Assembly: GCA_033063855.1 (NCBI GenBank)
Contig: CP093830.1
Coordinates: 11,780,854 to 11,844,853, forward strand
Direction: 5' to 3'
Origin: Smittia aterrima
Lineage: Eukaryota > Arthropoda > Insecta > Diptera > Chironomidae
Length of the DNA: 64,000 nt
Within the stretch, counting starts at the first letter, position 1. Every line of letters begins with the position of its first letter. Shown piece after piece: positions 1 through 13,013 of this stretch. The notes beneath the pieces were generated by a model. It was not told where the DNA came from, ran no database searches, and saw nothing but the letters and a program-made list of their open reading frames with translations. Position numbers and translations under genes: made by a program.

Positions 1-3000
1 TGGGAGTGAAGCTGGTGCGATTAATTAACGCACTTTTATGCAAATGCTTTCTTAATTGCGCTGTCGTTATTGTGGATGAAATAAAAGTTAAACTCGCGTC
101 ATTTTACGCGAACGTACATGATTGCATTTAATGAAGAAACATGAGCAAGAGACGAGAGGCAAAAAATCTGCGAGCCGAGAGCAAAACCAGATGAAGTTAA
201 ATGTATTTGTAGAAGATGCAAGCTCTGTCGACTAGTTTCTCTCGTGTAGAGACAAAAGAAAACTTATCTAATATCCACAATTGAATGCAATCGCCCGCGC
301 GTTAAGTAAATGCATAGAAAAGTTTAAACGTGCAATCTTCTATGCTTCTCTGTTATGGAAATGTGAAAAATGTGGTGCAGGAATGGAAAATTCACAGCGC
401 AATGGAACATTTCCGAGCATGATTTGGAAGCGGAGCGGGACTGTGTGCAGATGGCAAGTCCTGGAAACTTTCATGAAAATCCAAACTACCAGGCTTGCAC
501 TAGCGCAAATGCACAATGACCATCGCAATTGAATTGAAACTAGTTTTATTGCTGGCTCGATAAGTTGTCTCAAGACATGCTCCTCTGTTAGGAGAACGTG
601 AAAATTTAAAGTTTAGAAAAAAAGAAATTTCATTCGGACGTCGAAGTAGTCGTTAGAAAATTGAAAAGCCAATCATAGAAAATCGTGAATTCGTTTAAAT
701 ATTCTCGCGAGACTTTGTCATTCGTTTCTTCCAAGTTTCCAGCGAGACTCAAAGAAGCTTCCGTCGTGAGCATAGGAAACCGCCAGAAACATGCCAGGAC
801 CAGCCAAGCTGCAAGGAAGCCATTGGAAATTTGTTGTATGAACGACCAGGCAAACTAGAAACCAAACGAATGCATTTTTCTTCGTCTCGCACAGCCAATA
901 AATAAAGAAAACTAGAAATTGCACTAGTTTTGCCTGGTGGATTCCCGCCAATCTCACTACAACAAAAAGCTAGTTTTTTTCCGCTGTAAAATTTCACATA
1001 AAAAAAAAGTAAAGTTTAAACTCATCTACAAGTTTTCATGTTTTCTTCATAGATTTTTTAAAATTTCTTCTTCATCTTTTGCGCTTTGAAATAGCGGTGA
1101 GTGTGCGATAGTTGAACATCGCCAAAACGGAAGGAGACAAGAAGAGAGAGACGTCGTAGACTCAGCAGTTGAAGAGATACTGGCGAATGTTAGTTTCGTC
1201 GCCGAATTTGTGTTCTCTACATTCGCGACGGAAAAACCGTAGAGCAACAGACACAAACCCGAACTCAACGATTCGATGGAACTTTTTTTTCCCGTTGCAT
1301 ATATTTTTCATATATTTTTTAATAGGATCGCAGATGATTTTCACGTCGAGCGACGAGATGAATGTGCGAGATCGAAATCATTAGTCATTTCATCAATTTA
1401 ATGATTTTTTTGAACAAGTTTCATAAAAGTTCGGACCGCGTTGATCTTCGATTGCTCGCCTGGTAGAGTAAAGACAATTTCGTGAGCGTCTGTTTCATGA
1501 AAGTTACTTCTGATGCGCTGAGACAATCGACGAAAGATTCAGTTCAGCTCAGTCTAGCTTACATCCAGTTTTGGAACTGAACGACTTCTCTTGGCCTCGT
1601 TTAATACAAAAGAGTAATAATAAAATCTTCAAACAGTTCACTCGGTATGCGGAGCGCATGAAAATTAAGAGCAGTGTGAGAAGCGCGAGTTTTTATTAGT
1701 TTCCCATTGAAACAAAAAGTTTCTCAAACTTTTTTTTATTGAATCAACGAATAACGTCGAGAACAATTTTAAATATTTTTAAATGAAAATGTTTGAGATC
1801 TCTTGAGTTTCGGGACAAATTTAATCATTTCGCGTATGCAGCGGTTGAAGGGAAAGTTTTTGTAAATAAAGATATTAAAAGAAATTCTCCTTTAATTGAA
1901 GAGAATATTTTTAAACTCTAAAACTAATCAATTCCCCGTGATTTCAAAATATTTCGTTTTCTCAGTAGCTCATTTTTCTAAACTCAGCCCTAACAAAAAC
2001 ATCTTCGGTCTGCCACTTTTTCCATACACATTTCACGTAGGCAGCGCTCTTTCTTTCATGATTTCCTGTTAAGCTCCTCCTTCGATATTTTGTGTTTTAA
2101 CCGAATGAGTAGAATAAAGTGCTTCGAAAAGTTATACGCTTTTTGAATGCAGTGTTTTTATTTTCGTTAGAAACCTAGATCAACGATTGTCGCTCCTTCT
2201 CTCTTTTTTTTCTTCGTTCTGTAAAACCTTTATTTCTTGCAGATTTCGCGCGCGACTCTCATGAACGCCTATGAAAAATCTTATGAACAGTATGACGAGA
2301 GAAAGACGCTGTTGAGTGTTTAAATGTTCGTACGGTTTCGGACGCGTCAACAAAAGTAATTCGATAGAAAACATAAACTTAAAATGTATAAGTCTCATGA
2401 ACGATGAGAGAGACCTTCACGAAACCTCCACAGTGAATTAGAAATTTAACATTTGTGGATTTGCAATAGGAAAGCATAAAAGTTGAGAGCTGTTTCTAAT
2501 ACGTTTTCCCAGGGTCGCCATGGAAGAGTCTAACATCTAAAAAATCACAAACATTTATGCAAACATCAACATTCTCACATGCAAAATGTGTTTCACGTAA
2601 GAGCATACATGATGATTTCTGTTCCGTGTCTACGGCACGCTACATACGTAGATGACTCACACTCGTTGCTTTCCCGTTGCGAAAGAAGAAAAGCCGATTT
2701 CCCTAACATTTAGACAACGTCTCGAAGTGAGATAGAAGCGTGCGCCTGATCACAGCCGATAGAAATCCATTTGATTCATTCAGCACACAACTGAACAAAC
2801 GTGTCTAGATCAAACGAAGAAGAAAGGCGGAAAAATGTTTAGAGCGTCCAAAAATTCATGAGATCTTTGCATTCGCTTTCGATTTCCGAAAAAAGTGTGA
2901 AGGAGAAATAAAATTTCCTGAGACATGAATTCTCTTTCCCGCAAATTGCTGCAGATGTGCGAGCGAGTCGGTCGTCGTCTGAATGTTTTCTAGTGGCTCA

Positions 3001-5466
3001 ACACCGAGCGAATCACAAGCATCCTAAAATTTATGTAACCAATTTATTTTGAGGATTTAGGATTTAGAATGAAATTAAACGTAAAATAGAAATTAATTAA
3101 GATTTTTTGAGATAAGATTGATTACTGCTTCATACTCATTGACATTTCCAGTCAAGTTTTCGTTCATAGCACGCGACTCAATCACACATATTGTCATTGT
3201 AGACTTCTGCCTCCCATACAAGTTGCTTCTTTTGCCTATTTTCTTTGCAACAAAATTTGTTACTGAAAATCCGACTCGGCTCTCATGAATCCGAGCATGT
3301 TGCGCGTTTCTTTGGTTCGTCGACACACATGTCGTTGAAACAGTTTCTCTCTCTTGCTTCAACGTTTAGCCAACAAGAGCAGTTTTAAATTTTAGAAACG
3401 TTATTGCTTTCATGAGGCGACGACTATTGTGCAAGCTTCGTGGAATAGTTTCTCCTCCTTTCGAGTGAAGCTACGAAACTATTTCTTGAAGTATTATAGT
3501 TGTGCAATGACTAGGGAGACAGAGTCTCAGAGACCGTGCAAGCTTTCTTTCGATGCAAATTGCAACGGCAAGCAAGCTTACTGAGCTGAGTCAAGTCGTG
3601 AATGATTTTTTAGTCACACTTTGATCTTAAAGCAAAAGCTCAACTAAAACTTTTTATTTCGTTTAAACATTTTGGGAACTAAATTCACGAATTGATAAAA
3701 ACTAAAACAAGCAAATCGTTTTATCTCAACTCGTCTTCTCGCGCTGTCCATCGATACTCTTAGAAGAGAACGAAACATTTCCTGTTCATATCGGTTCTCT
3801 GTTTCACGCTCCACGCTTTCATGATTGCTGGGTAAAATGGTGAAAAATATTGGTTATAAAATAGTTGCCACTAGCAAAAATCGAATTTTCCAATTCGAAA
3901 AAACTGGCTCGCAATTGGAGGAAATGCTCGAGTCGCTCGTTAGTTGGTCGAAAGCATGATCAAATGGATTTCATTTACACGTCGGACTCGCAAAGAATGT
4001 TCTGTTGGTTGCTTTGAGAGTGAAGTCCCCCAATCTAAGCTCTCGATGTCGCGTGGAATCAAAGAGTAAAACCACCGACCAAGCGCATCGCGAGACAAGC
4101 TCGACAGTGGAGAAAGAGAGAAAACAAAATGGTGTTATCGACAAGTCGTTGGAGCAAGTAAAGCAAATCAAATAGAAAATCATAAATTTCAACGTATGTC
4201 GTTTGTATTTCTTCGCATCGCGTCGTTCTTTTCGAAACGAAAAACGAAACCACTTAGTACGTAGAGTCGAATGCTTAACTTTGGGGTAAATTTCAAATTG
4301 TATCAGACGTTCAAAAACTTGTGGAGTCACATCGAATTGTTTAGCTCGAATGAAAATGTTCAAAGCTGCATCGACACATTGCCTCGCATTGTGTCGACTA
4401 GCCACATCAGCGATGCTTGTTTCTCGTAACTCATTTCACGTTAAACACAAACAACAAATTCACTAGGCGCGCATGAGTTGCAGCACGTGAAACCTGAAAT
4501 ATGACAACGTTCAAGACTCTTTTCGTTCGCGCGCTCAAGCCATGTGAGCTCTTTGGAAACGAAAATATTTTGAGAGCTCGTTACTTTCCTACCACAATGT
4601 TGCTCTGCTCGGGAATGTCGTGAACGAACAAAACACTTTTTCCTTCTCGTCTGCGAATCAGAATTCTATAAAGAGGGCTTTGTTCAACGGCATGTGCCGT
4701 GATTTCGACTTCGGGGGGACTCGTGCCCGAATCGCAGAGGTTTACGAGAGACTTTCGCAATCAACACGAGCACAGGAAAACATTAACTCGTCGTCTGTGC
4801 ATTCGACATCAATCGAATGAGAGAAAGCACAATGGCAGATCGTTTGGAAATATATTGAACAGGAAACATGCAGCGAGCTACCATCGGAGACCCATCGAAC
4901 GACTGAAAGTTTATTGAAAATTAATCGATAACTGATAGGAAACGAGAAAGATTCATTTATAACAAATCGATTGCAACAGGCAAACATGAAGCGGCTGATT
5001 GGATTTTCGAAAAGCAATGTTGGATACCAAAAACACACAAAAATATTTCTCTCTTCTTCTTTTTCTTTCTCCTCCCGGCATTCTCCGACGCTTCGTCGCT
5101 TCCCCCTCATCGGTGCTTTTAGGGCATCATCGAACAGCGCATACACGAAACCATTTGACGAGACGACGGGAGAAGAAGTAAAGAGTTTAACGATGTTTAC
5201 TTTTCCGGTGAAAAATAAGAAACTTTGTTTATTTTTAAATTACTTAAAACGATTGAAACAAACAATAAAACTTATCCGATACTTCGTTTATGAGCGAGAA
5301 ATGCTTTCTTTGTCTAGTATGAATGCCCCATTAGAGAATAAAAAAATATTTGGTTAATGATGAATTTAAATTACGCATTCGAGTCTTCTTCGTCTTGCAC
5401 TTAACACAATATTTACAGCAGACGCTCGTCTGCCTTGGTTTATGGCTTAATTCAATATTGTTGAAG
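1..5466. other. Intergenic DNA left of the cadherin gene
   Basis: This stretch is AT-rich and holds no convincing gene. Open frames are short, overlap each other on both strands, and mostly lack an ATG or splice sites that join up. The one part that reads like protein is on the minus strand around 4230-4432 and is listed as a separate finding. The sequence TTTATT at 5228-5233 is an AATAAA polyadenylation signal on the minus strand, about 235 nt beyond the cadherin stop, so the right end of this region probably includes the cadherin 3' untranslated region. Confidence 0.6.
5228..5233 (-). terminator. Likely polyadenylation signal of the cadherin gene
   Basis: An AATAAA hexamer on the minus strand about 235 nt after the cadherin stop codon. 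It is the first clear signal I see in that direction, but AT-rich DNA gives such hexamers often by chance. Confidence 0.35.
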
Positions 5467-8400
5467 CTAGAGTTCCGTTGTCTCTAATTTCTTCGTCATT
5501 ATCGAGCCGCTCGAGAGCTTATCGATTTGTTGGTACATGTTGAGATGTTTGATTAAATTATTTTGAGTGTGAAGGCCATTAATCTCTTTTGAGTGTGACA
5601 TGTTGTGGAGGAAATTGTCGTTGGCAAGTTTCTGCTCATCATCGAATTCATTGTTGACCAGAACGTTCTCGTCAAGTGAATCTTGTCCAGTAGAGTCGTG
5701 ACTGAAGCTGTCATCATTCTTGTACCATTCATTCTCGTAGGCCTTCAACCAGATTGGATTTGAACCCTCTGAACTGTGTTTGTTGGTGTTTGGAACACGA
5801 GCGATTGGAATCTTTCCTGTCTCAGTTGGAACTAAAACAAAAAAAAAAGTTTAATAAAAATATTTTAAAATAAAATGTCTAATCTCACCATAAGAGTTGA
5901 CTCTCGCAGCTTTAAGCTCCCGTCGATAGTTTGTTCGTTGTGACAAGCAAAGCGTGAGCACAATCACAAGCAAAGCTCCCATGACGAGATTTATCATCAC
6001 AAGCCAAATAAACATTTGTGGATTTCCGAATTCTGATGTCAGTACCAAGGCCTCAGAAGCTTGAGTGTCGAGCACGTTAAATTCCTTAAATAAATCGTCT
6101 AATTGCTCGATGTTCTGATCTACTAATCTTAATACGTCGGAAACTTCAATGATTGAATTGTCTTTTTTGTCGACGAGATGTAAGTAGAGATCAGTCTTCG
6201 TTCTGTCGACTGTTCCGTCTTTATTTTCATGAACTTTGAAGTCATCGATATTAACAATCGCGTTTGTTACATTGCTCAGAGTTCTGGAAAGAATTTTTTA
6301 TAGAAAACTTAAAAATTGATGAATTTATTTGACTTACGCTCTAAATTGATCGACACGTTCTCGTAGTTCAAAGTTTTGTTGACGTAAAACTATTTTCAAT
6401 CTCTGGTCATCGCGGAGAAGATAAATGAAGACGTGCGCAGAGTCATTGAAACCGCCGGTGTCTTTAACCATCACAGTGAAGTCAAAGTATCCCTTCATTC
6501 CTTTCTGCGGGTCAAAGTTGAGTTTAACGCTTCCAGTTTCTTTATCAATCAAGAAAGGTTGATCTTTAATTGTTTCGAGACCTTCAGCAAGAGTTCGATG
6601 AGTTTTTCCGACTTGGAAATAAGAAAGACGTGCGTTCTCGCCAACGTCGTTGTCAACTGCTCGAATTGTCATAATTTCTGTTCCGAAATCAGCTGAAGTT
6701 GCTACGCCGCCTGTGAATGTTTTTTGAAGGAATATCGGCGGGCAATCGTTGATGTCTTGAACATAGACAATCACTTGAACTAAAGTTGAATCTTCAGCGA
6801 CCAACTGAAAGCTCTCAGCTTCAAAATCTTCAATCGATTCGTCGGTTCCGTTGACGATTTCCACTGAATTTGTGAATCTTTCCATCGCACTCTTCTGCTT
6901 TCTTAGTTTACTGTTGATAATCCTCGGCGTCTTGTCCATCGCGAAAGCTTCTGGAGAACTCAAACAATCTTCTGTCGCTTTAATGATTAACGAATAGTTC
7001 GACTTCATTTCTCTGTCGAGCTCTTCATTCAAACTCAAAATGTGCGTCACGCGATCTAAGTTAAACATTCCATTCTCATTTCCTTGAACGATAAAGTAAC
7101 AGACAGCTGACGGATCGTCATCTAAATCGTCGACTTCTTCTCTGTCGACCGTGTCTGGAAGCTTTCGTTTCTCGATACCAGGCTCCACATGCTCTGTGAA
7201 AATATTCATGAAATTTTAATGAAACGAATGACGAAGCAAAGAAATCTCTGATTACCTGTGAAGTTTACTGAAATCGATTGCACTAAGAACGAGGGCTCAT
7301 AGTTGTTGACGCTGTGCACGTAAATAATGAGGTCGAGATCGGACGAGAGTTCTTTGGGGATTCCTTGATCATAAGCTTCGACTCGAATCTAAATAAAATC
7401 AAAGATTAATTTTCAAACACTTCAAAAACAGATTTGAATCAAGATTTACTTCGAAAAGTTTCTGCTTCTCTCGATCAAGTGGAACTTTCAAGCTTAGCAT
7501 TCCCGTGTTCTCATCGATTGAGAATGATTTGTAATTACCGAAGAGATCGGGTTTCATTCGATATTTTACCAGAGCATTCAACCCAACATCTTCATCTTTA
7601 GCATAGACTTGAGCAATCGTTTGACCAACTGTTGCGTTCTGGAAGATTTTTAAATTTTAATTTCTTTTCTTGAAATGAAAAAGTTCTTTCAAGTTACCTC
7701 AGCAACTCTGATTGTGTAATTGTTGATCGGAGAAACGAAATAGGGCGCGTGATCGTTATAATCTTGAATGCAAATGTCGAGTTTCATATCAATAGACTTT
7801 TGAGGTGACCCAAGATCTTTCACGTTGATATCAAGAGAATAGTTTCCGTACAACTTGTTGAGCTTCGTTCTCGCGTAAATGTTTGCATTCCAAGGATCAA
7901 ATTGCTTCAACACAAACAAGTCAGCAGCTGATCCGCCTCTGATTTCAAAACGCAGCTGTCCATTCGGCGTTGCAGGGTCATCGGAATCACTCGCTCGAAT
8001 TGTTGTAACGATCTCTTTCATATCATGAAACTCTGTTATCGAAGAGCACGCAGGTTCCTTTTGCGACGGCGACTCAATTACAGGTGCGTGATCGTTCTCG
8101 TCCAAGACCTTAATGCTATAAAAAGAATTGGGTTCTCAGCAATTATTTTAAATAAAAATAATTTGTTCTTACTAGAATTGTTTGAAGGCATTGCGACTCT
8201 CGCCACTTAAAGCTCCAAATTGATAATTGTCCCAAATCTCAATGACGATCATGTAGGACGATTTTTGCTCTCGATCAATTTCGTCGATTATTTTTAAAAC
8301 TCCGCTATCTGGATCAATCGCAAACTTTCCATGAGAACTTAAACGATCGATGAGGAAAGTGATTTTTCCGAAATCTCCGGAATCAGCGTCGTGAGCTTCA

Positions 8401-11400
8401 ATGACAGCGATCTGTGATCCAATCGCTTGATTCTCATAAATTGTGAGATTCTGAAAATCTGTTGTGAAGATTGGATTGTTGTCGTTCTCATCAATGACTT
8501 GAATGAAGCAATCAGCGAGTGAAGATCTTGATGGAATTCCAGAATCGATTGCTCTCACAGTGAAGTTAAGCCATTGAAAGATCTCGTGATCAATCTTCTC
8601 TTGAACAATAATTTCTCCAGACTCAGCGTCAAGGTTGACGAGATTTAAAATTTCTTCTGGGCCATCAAGTTCATAAGTGACAGTTTTGTTCTTATCTGCG
8701 TCACTTGCAATGACGTTAAGTAAAGTTGTTCCAACTTGACTGTTCTCAACGATCGATCGACGGTAGAATGGCTTATGAAACTTTGGATTGTTATCGTTCT
8801 CATCGGTGATAACGATGTTTAAGAATCCAGTCGCGATTTGCTTTCCATTAACTGAAGCGATGTCTTCAACGATTATTCCAATTTTAACCAACTCAATCTT
8901 CTCACGGTCCAGCATTTTCACAACACGAATCAAGCCATCAATCGGATTCAGATCAAATGCTGACATGTAATCGTATTCGGTTTGTTTAATTATCACTCCG
9001 TTCTCTGACCTCGCCTCGGAAGCATCGCTGTCGAAGAAAAATCGAAGAACTGGCTCTTTGTCTAAATCAGTTGCTAATAATCGATAAACGAAAGTGCCGA
9101 CTGGAGTGTTCTCTCGAATGAAAACAGTCTCGAGCTCATTGAATGTCGGAGCTTTATTATTAATGTCAATGACTGTGATGTTGACAACGCAAGTGCTAAT
9201 TAACTGCTGATCTCCACCATCAAGCGCCGCAACTGATAAAACGTAATTAGTTTTCTTAGGATCCGTCAAATCAGGATCCAGTGAAGCTCCGTTAGCAACA
9301 GAAATCAATCCCGAGTCAGATCCAATGACGAACTTGTCAGAGCCGCCTTTAAGAATTCGATAGAAAACTGCGTTGTTTGGCGCTGAGCCATCCAAGTCAA
9401 TCGCTTTAACTGTTAATATCGACGTTCCACCTTCAAGTTCTTCTGTTATCGTTGCTTCATAAAAAGGCAACTCGAATCTTGGAGGGAAATCATTTTCATC
9501 TTGAACATTAATCAAAACTTGAACTTGCGAGAAAAGTTTCGGATTCCCGCCATCAGAAGCTTGAACCGTCAGTTGTATCGGTCGTATGGAAGATTTATGA
9601 TTTCTTGTTAGTTTTTCAAAGTCAATCGGACTTCTCAGTTTCACGACACCTGACTCTGAGCCGATTGTAAAATTTTCGTTGAATTCTCCGCCGATGATTT
9701 CGTAAAAGACTTCGCTGTTCGTTGTTCCGTTCACGTCAGCGTCTCGTGCTTCGACTTGAAGAGGTGTCTCAAAAGCCTTCTTGTTCTCAAACAATCTCGT
9801 CTCGTATTTCCGCTGAAGGAAGATTGGCGGATTGTCATTGATATCGACGAGAGTGATAATCAAAGGAACTGTGTTGCGATTTCCCTCTCCCAAGTTGTCT
9901 CGAGCTTCGACAGACAAGTAATGCTTCTCATAGAGCTCTCGATCAAAGAAACTTCCAACTGCAGTCTTCACGGAGATGACTCCAGTGATTGGATCGAGAT
10001 TGAGAAGTTGAGCGATGCTTCCAGTCATGCTCGTGTAACGAATGCCTTGAGTTCCGTAGTTGCCTGAATCAATGTCCATCGCTTCAACTTTCGCTATTGA
10101 AACTCCAACAGTCACATTTTCCGGGACATTAACATTGTACGAGTCTTTTGAGAACTGCGGGAAATTGTCGTTTCGATCTTTGATGTAAACAATCAAAGGA
10201 ACAGAGCTCGACTTTGCATTCGTTGTAATCTCCTTCGCGACGATTGTAAAATTCAAAACTCGAATCTTCTCGTAATCCAAGATTTTCGGATTTCTAACTC
10301 GAACGATAAACGTCGCTTCATTTAAGCTTCGCTTTGGTGAAATCTCAAAAATATCGTTCGGTGGTTCAAGGTAAAGCTCGAACGTCCCGTTGTTTCCCAA
10401 ATCGTAATCGAAAACTTCATTTTTGGGATCGATCTGAAGAAAGTTCACAGGCGTATTTTGTTGCGCGTTCTCGGCAATCTCACATTCGTATCTGTTGCTC
10501 TTGAATGAAGGCGTCGAGTCATTTTCATCGGTTAGGATGATTGTGATTTCAGTTTTCACCGCGGGCGGCGGTTTCACTTTCGAGTTTCGCTCTACAGCGA
10601 GAATTTCTAAAATGTATGCTCCGTTTATGAGATTTCTGGTGTCTTCTCGATCGAGAGATTTGAGTGTCGTGACTTCTCCTGTATCTTCATCAATCTTGAA
10701 CATATTGTTGTTCCCTTTGACAATCGAGTACTTGATTTTATTGTTAATTCCTCTGTCGCCATCAATCGCTCGAACGCTTGTGACGTGGCTTCCTTTCGGA
10801 ATATTTTCAGAGATTCTCGTGACTGGTGATTGAGTCACGAACTCCGGGCCTTGATCTTCCAAGTCTTTCACTTTGACAACGAGAGCGGCAGTTCCTGTGT
10901 TGATGCGTCCCTGATTTGCACGATCAATCGCGAGAACTTTGAATTGATACAAACTCTTTCGTTCGTAATCGAGAGACTTCTTCAAGCGAATAATTCCTTT
11001 TCCTTGAGATGTTGAGATTGAAAATGCTTCGTTGTCGCCATCGAGTTCTTCTAAATAATAAACGACTTGTCCGTAAGTTCCTTCATCACGATCTGTCGCT
11101 TCAACTGTCATCAACACTCCAGGATTACTGTTCTCAGCTACTTCGATCGCTGATGGAAATGTCGAGAAGACTGGCTCGGAATCGTTGACATCTTCAACGA
11201 GAAGCAAAAGACTTTGAGTAACAAACCTTCCTTCGCCTAGTTTGTTATCAGTCAACGTTAGAACGATCGTGTATGCGTCTTTGGTCTGGAAAGTTTCAAA
11301 TTATATTTAGAAAAGCAATTAACAACAAATTTAAAATAATTTACTTCTCGATCGAGTTCTTTCTCTAAATAAATTCCAGCTTCGTTATTCTCTAGATTCA

Positions 11401-11834
11401 CTACTCGAATAATATCGCTGTCGTAAGTGCTTTGAACTCCGAAATCCAAAACATCGCCATCTGGATCAAAGCCTTTCAGTTTATAAATTAGACTGCCTGT
11501 TAATTGAGATGAGATGTTGTTTAATTATTATTATAAAAATAGAAAGAGAGAAAGAGATTGACTTACCAACAGGAGAGTCTGGACCTTCTTTTAGTCTCAA
11601 CACAATCTCTGAATGTTGATTGTCGATGAGAAATCGTGGCGGTCGATTATTTCTAGCTTCCATACAACTAACGCAACTTAACATTAGACACAAAGCTACG
11701 ACGACAAGCTCTCTCGAGTGACGACTCAGCGAGTTCGCTTTTAAACGAACCTTTCTGTACGCATTGGCGGATTTTGTTTGGCTGTTGATTTCTTCTGTTA
11801 ATTTCATTCTGCTCATTAATTTCATAATTGTCAT
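5467..11834 (-). CDS. Cad87A: Cadherin-87A-like long cadherin, 14 repeats, 1962 residues
   Basis: Calcium-dependent cell-surface adhesion protein. Nine exons join in phase: 11834-11567, 11496-11345, 11285-8173, 8115-7698, 7638-7450, 7388-7256, 7193-6338, 6283-5889 and 5831-5467, with introns of 54-70 nt. A hydrophobic signal segment (residues about 43-57) is followed by 14 cadherin repeats whose linkers show DxND-type calcium motifs (VEDVNDSEP, TDENDSTP, KDRNDNFP, VDINDNPP and others); the linkers after repeats 7 and 12 are degenerate (IDINNKAP, VHSVNNYEP). A membrane-adjacent region (about 1690-1790) resembles that of the PCDH15/CDH23 group. One membrane helix lies at about 1800-1823, then a 138-residue tail ending in TTEL, a class I PDZ ligand. 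Known: fly Cad87A has a similar length, whereas fly Cad99C is shorter with 11 repeats; this is why I prefer Cad87A. The first ATG leaves an unusually long 42-residue lead before the signal core; ATGs at 11825, 11816 and 11807 are also in frame. Cadherin identity is certain, the exact orthologue is inferred. Confidence 0.9.
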
Positions 11835-12609
11835 GGAATCTCTCTGGCTTTTTGTCACTTTTCTATTTCTCGTTGCTCAATGTTCGTTGTATTGCGCAAT
11901 GAGTTTTCGTATGATCGAGTTAGTTGTGCGTTACATTTTCCATCTCTCGAAAGAAAATCTGAAACGAAAGCAAGAAAGACAGAAGATTTTTATATAATTA
12001 CTTGAAAACAAGTCTCGTTGTCTTTCTCTCGACAATAATTCTTCTGTACGCACTAATTCGTCACCCTTCATAGCTTTTCCACTCGGTTATCGTTGTTGTG
12101 CAACATTAATTCAAAGGCTTTCGGATTCAATGAAACTTGCAAATTGAATGATTGCGAGCTTTACCATTAAAACCCAAAATCATGAATGAATGTCAAGTTG
12201 TGCAATGCGACGGCATATTAATTAAGCTCAGCCATTAAACAAACAAAATAGAATGAAGCTTGAATCAAATTCACCATGAAAATTGAAATTTTGTTGTTTT
12301 GGTTCCGAAAAATATTTCAAATTTAAATGTTTGAGTTACGCAAAAGTTTTGCTTTATCAGCACGATCTCATGGGAAGTAACTTGAGCTCAGTTATTACAA
12401 TTTATCGGCGGCTTATTGATTTGTTCTGAAGCATAAAATTATGCTTCAATGGAAAATCGATGGAAAGGCTCATGTCTTCGGCCTTGAGTCGACCGCGACC
12501 TGAAAAGCATGAAATTTGAACGCACAAAAATTTAACTCAATCGAAAACAAATTCAAACAATTTTTATTTGCATTTCAATTCTCTTTCTCTCTTGTGCATA
12601 TAAAACTTG
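11835..12609. other. Upstream region of the cadherin gene
   Basis: No gene is visible. It should hold the cadherin 5' untranslated region and promoter on the minus strand. A plus-strand open frame at 11764-11997 with hydrophobic residues is the antisense of the cadherin signal-peptide exon and is not a gene. A TATA-like CATATAAAAC lies on the plus strand at about 12597-12606, but it is only a few bases from the ATG at 12610, too close to serve that ATG. Confidence 0.5.
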
Positions 12610-13013
12610 ATGGCTCATCGTTTCAAGGTTTGTTGGTTCTTGAAACATGTGAAATGGAACCAACGTGATTCGTATTACCGAGCAAAGTTCTTTGAAAAGA
12701 GAGAATCTCTTCGAGACACTCGACGAAGATTATGTTGAAGTGAAAAAACTTGATGCAGATCGTCGCGGTTCGTTGGTGCAACTACCGCCGACGGATGATC
12801 CACATTTCGCAATACAATGATGAGATGTCTGGAGATAGTTTCGGCGCTTTCAAAATATGTCTGCACTTTTTTGCTCGCAAAGAGTTTTCACTTTTAATCA
12901 TCGTGCTCGGCCACTTTTTTGTTTTTGTTCGCTCAAAATTATGGAGATCGTGTGAATGTTGTTGTGATTTAATTGGCTTTCTAACATTGAATTGTTTGAT
13001 GTTATTTGCATAG
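12610..13013 (+). pseudogene. Possible decayed coding region with successive open frames
   Basis: Three overlapping plus-strand frames follow each other. Frame one starts with ATG at 12610 and runs 42 codons to a TGA at 12736-12738 (contains NQRDSYYRAKFFEK). Frame two is open 12653-12820 with no ATG and has strongly protein-like codons (LFETLDEDYVEVKKLDADRR, then SLVQLPPTDDPHFAIQ before the stop). Frame three opens with ATG at 12753 and runs to 13013 with a cysteine-rich hydrophobic end. Passing from frame one to frame two needs a one-base shift near 12695-12710; I see no splice pair that does it. It may be a gene broken by frameshifts, a terminal exon of an unseen gene, or chance. I do not recognise the protein. 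Confidence 0.3.

Noticed and set aside
3971..4253. The rest of the 144-codon minus-strand frame
   Set aside because: After about 4255 all three minus frames are open and none has domain-like content; the frame itself starts at GTG.
4742..5357. Overlapping frames of 128 and 134 codons on opposite strands
   Set aside because: They overlap, lack recognisable features, and the plus frame drifts into AT-rich low-complexity sequence.
11764..11997. Plus-strand 77-codon hydrophobic frame
   Set aside because: It is the antisense of the cadherin signal-peptide exon, whose frame continues into nine matching exons.
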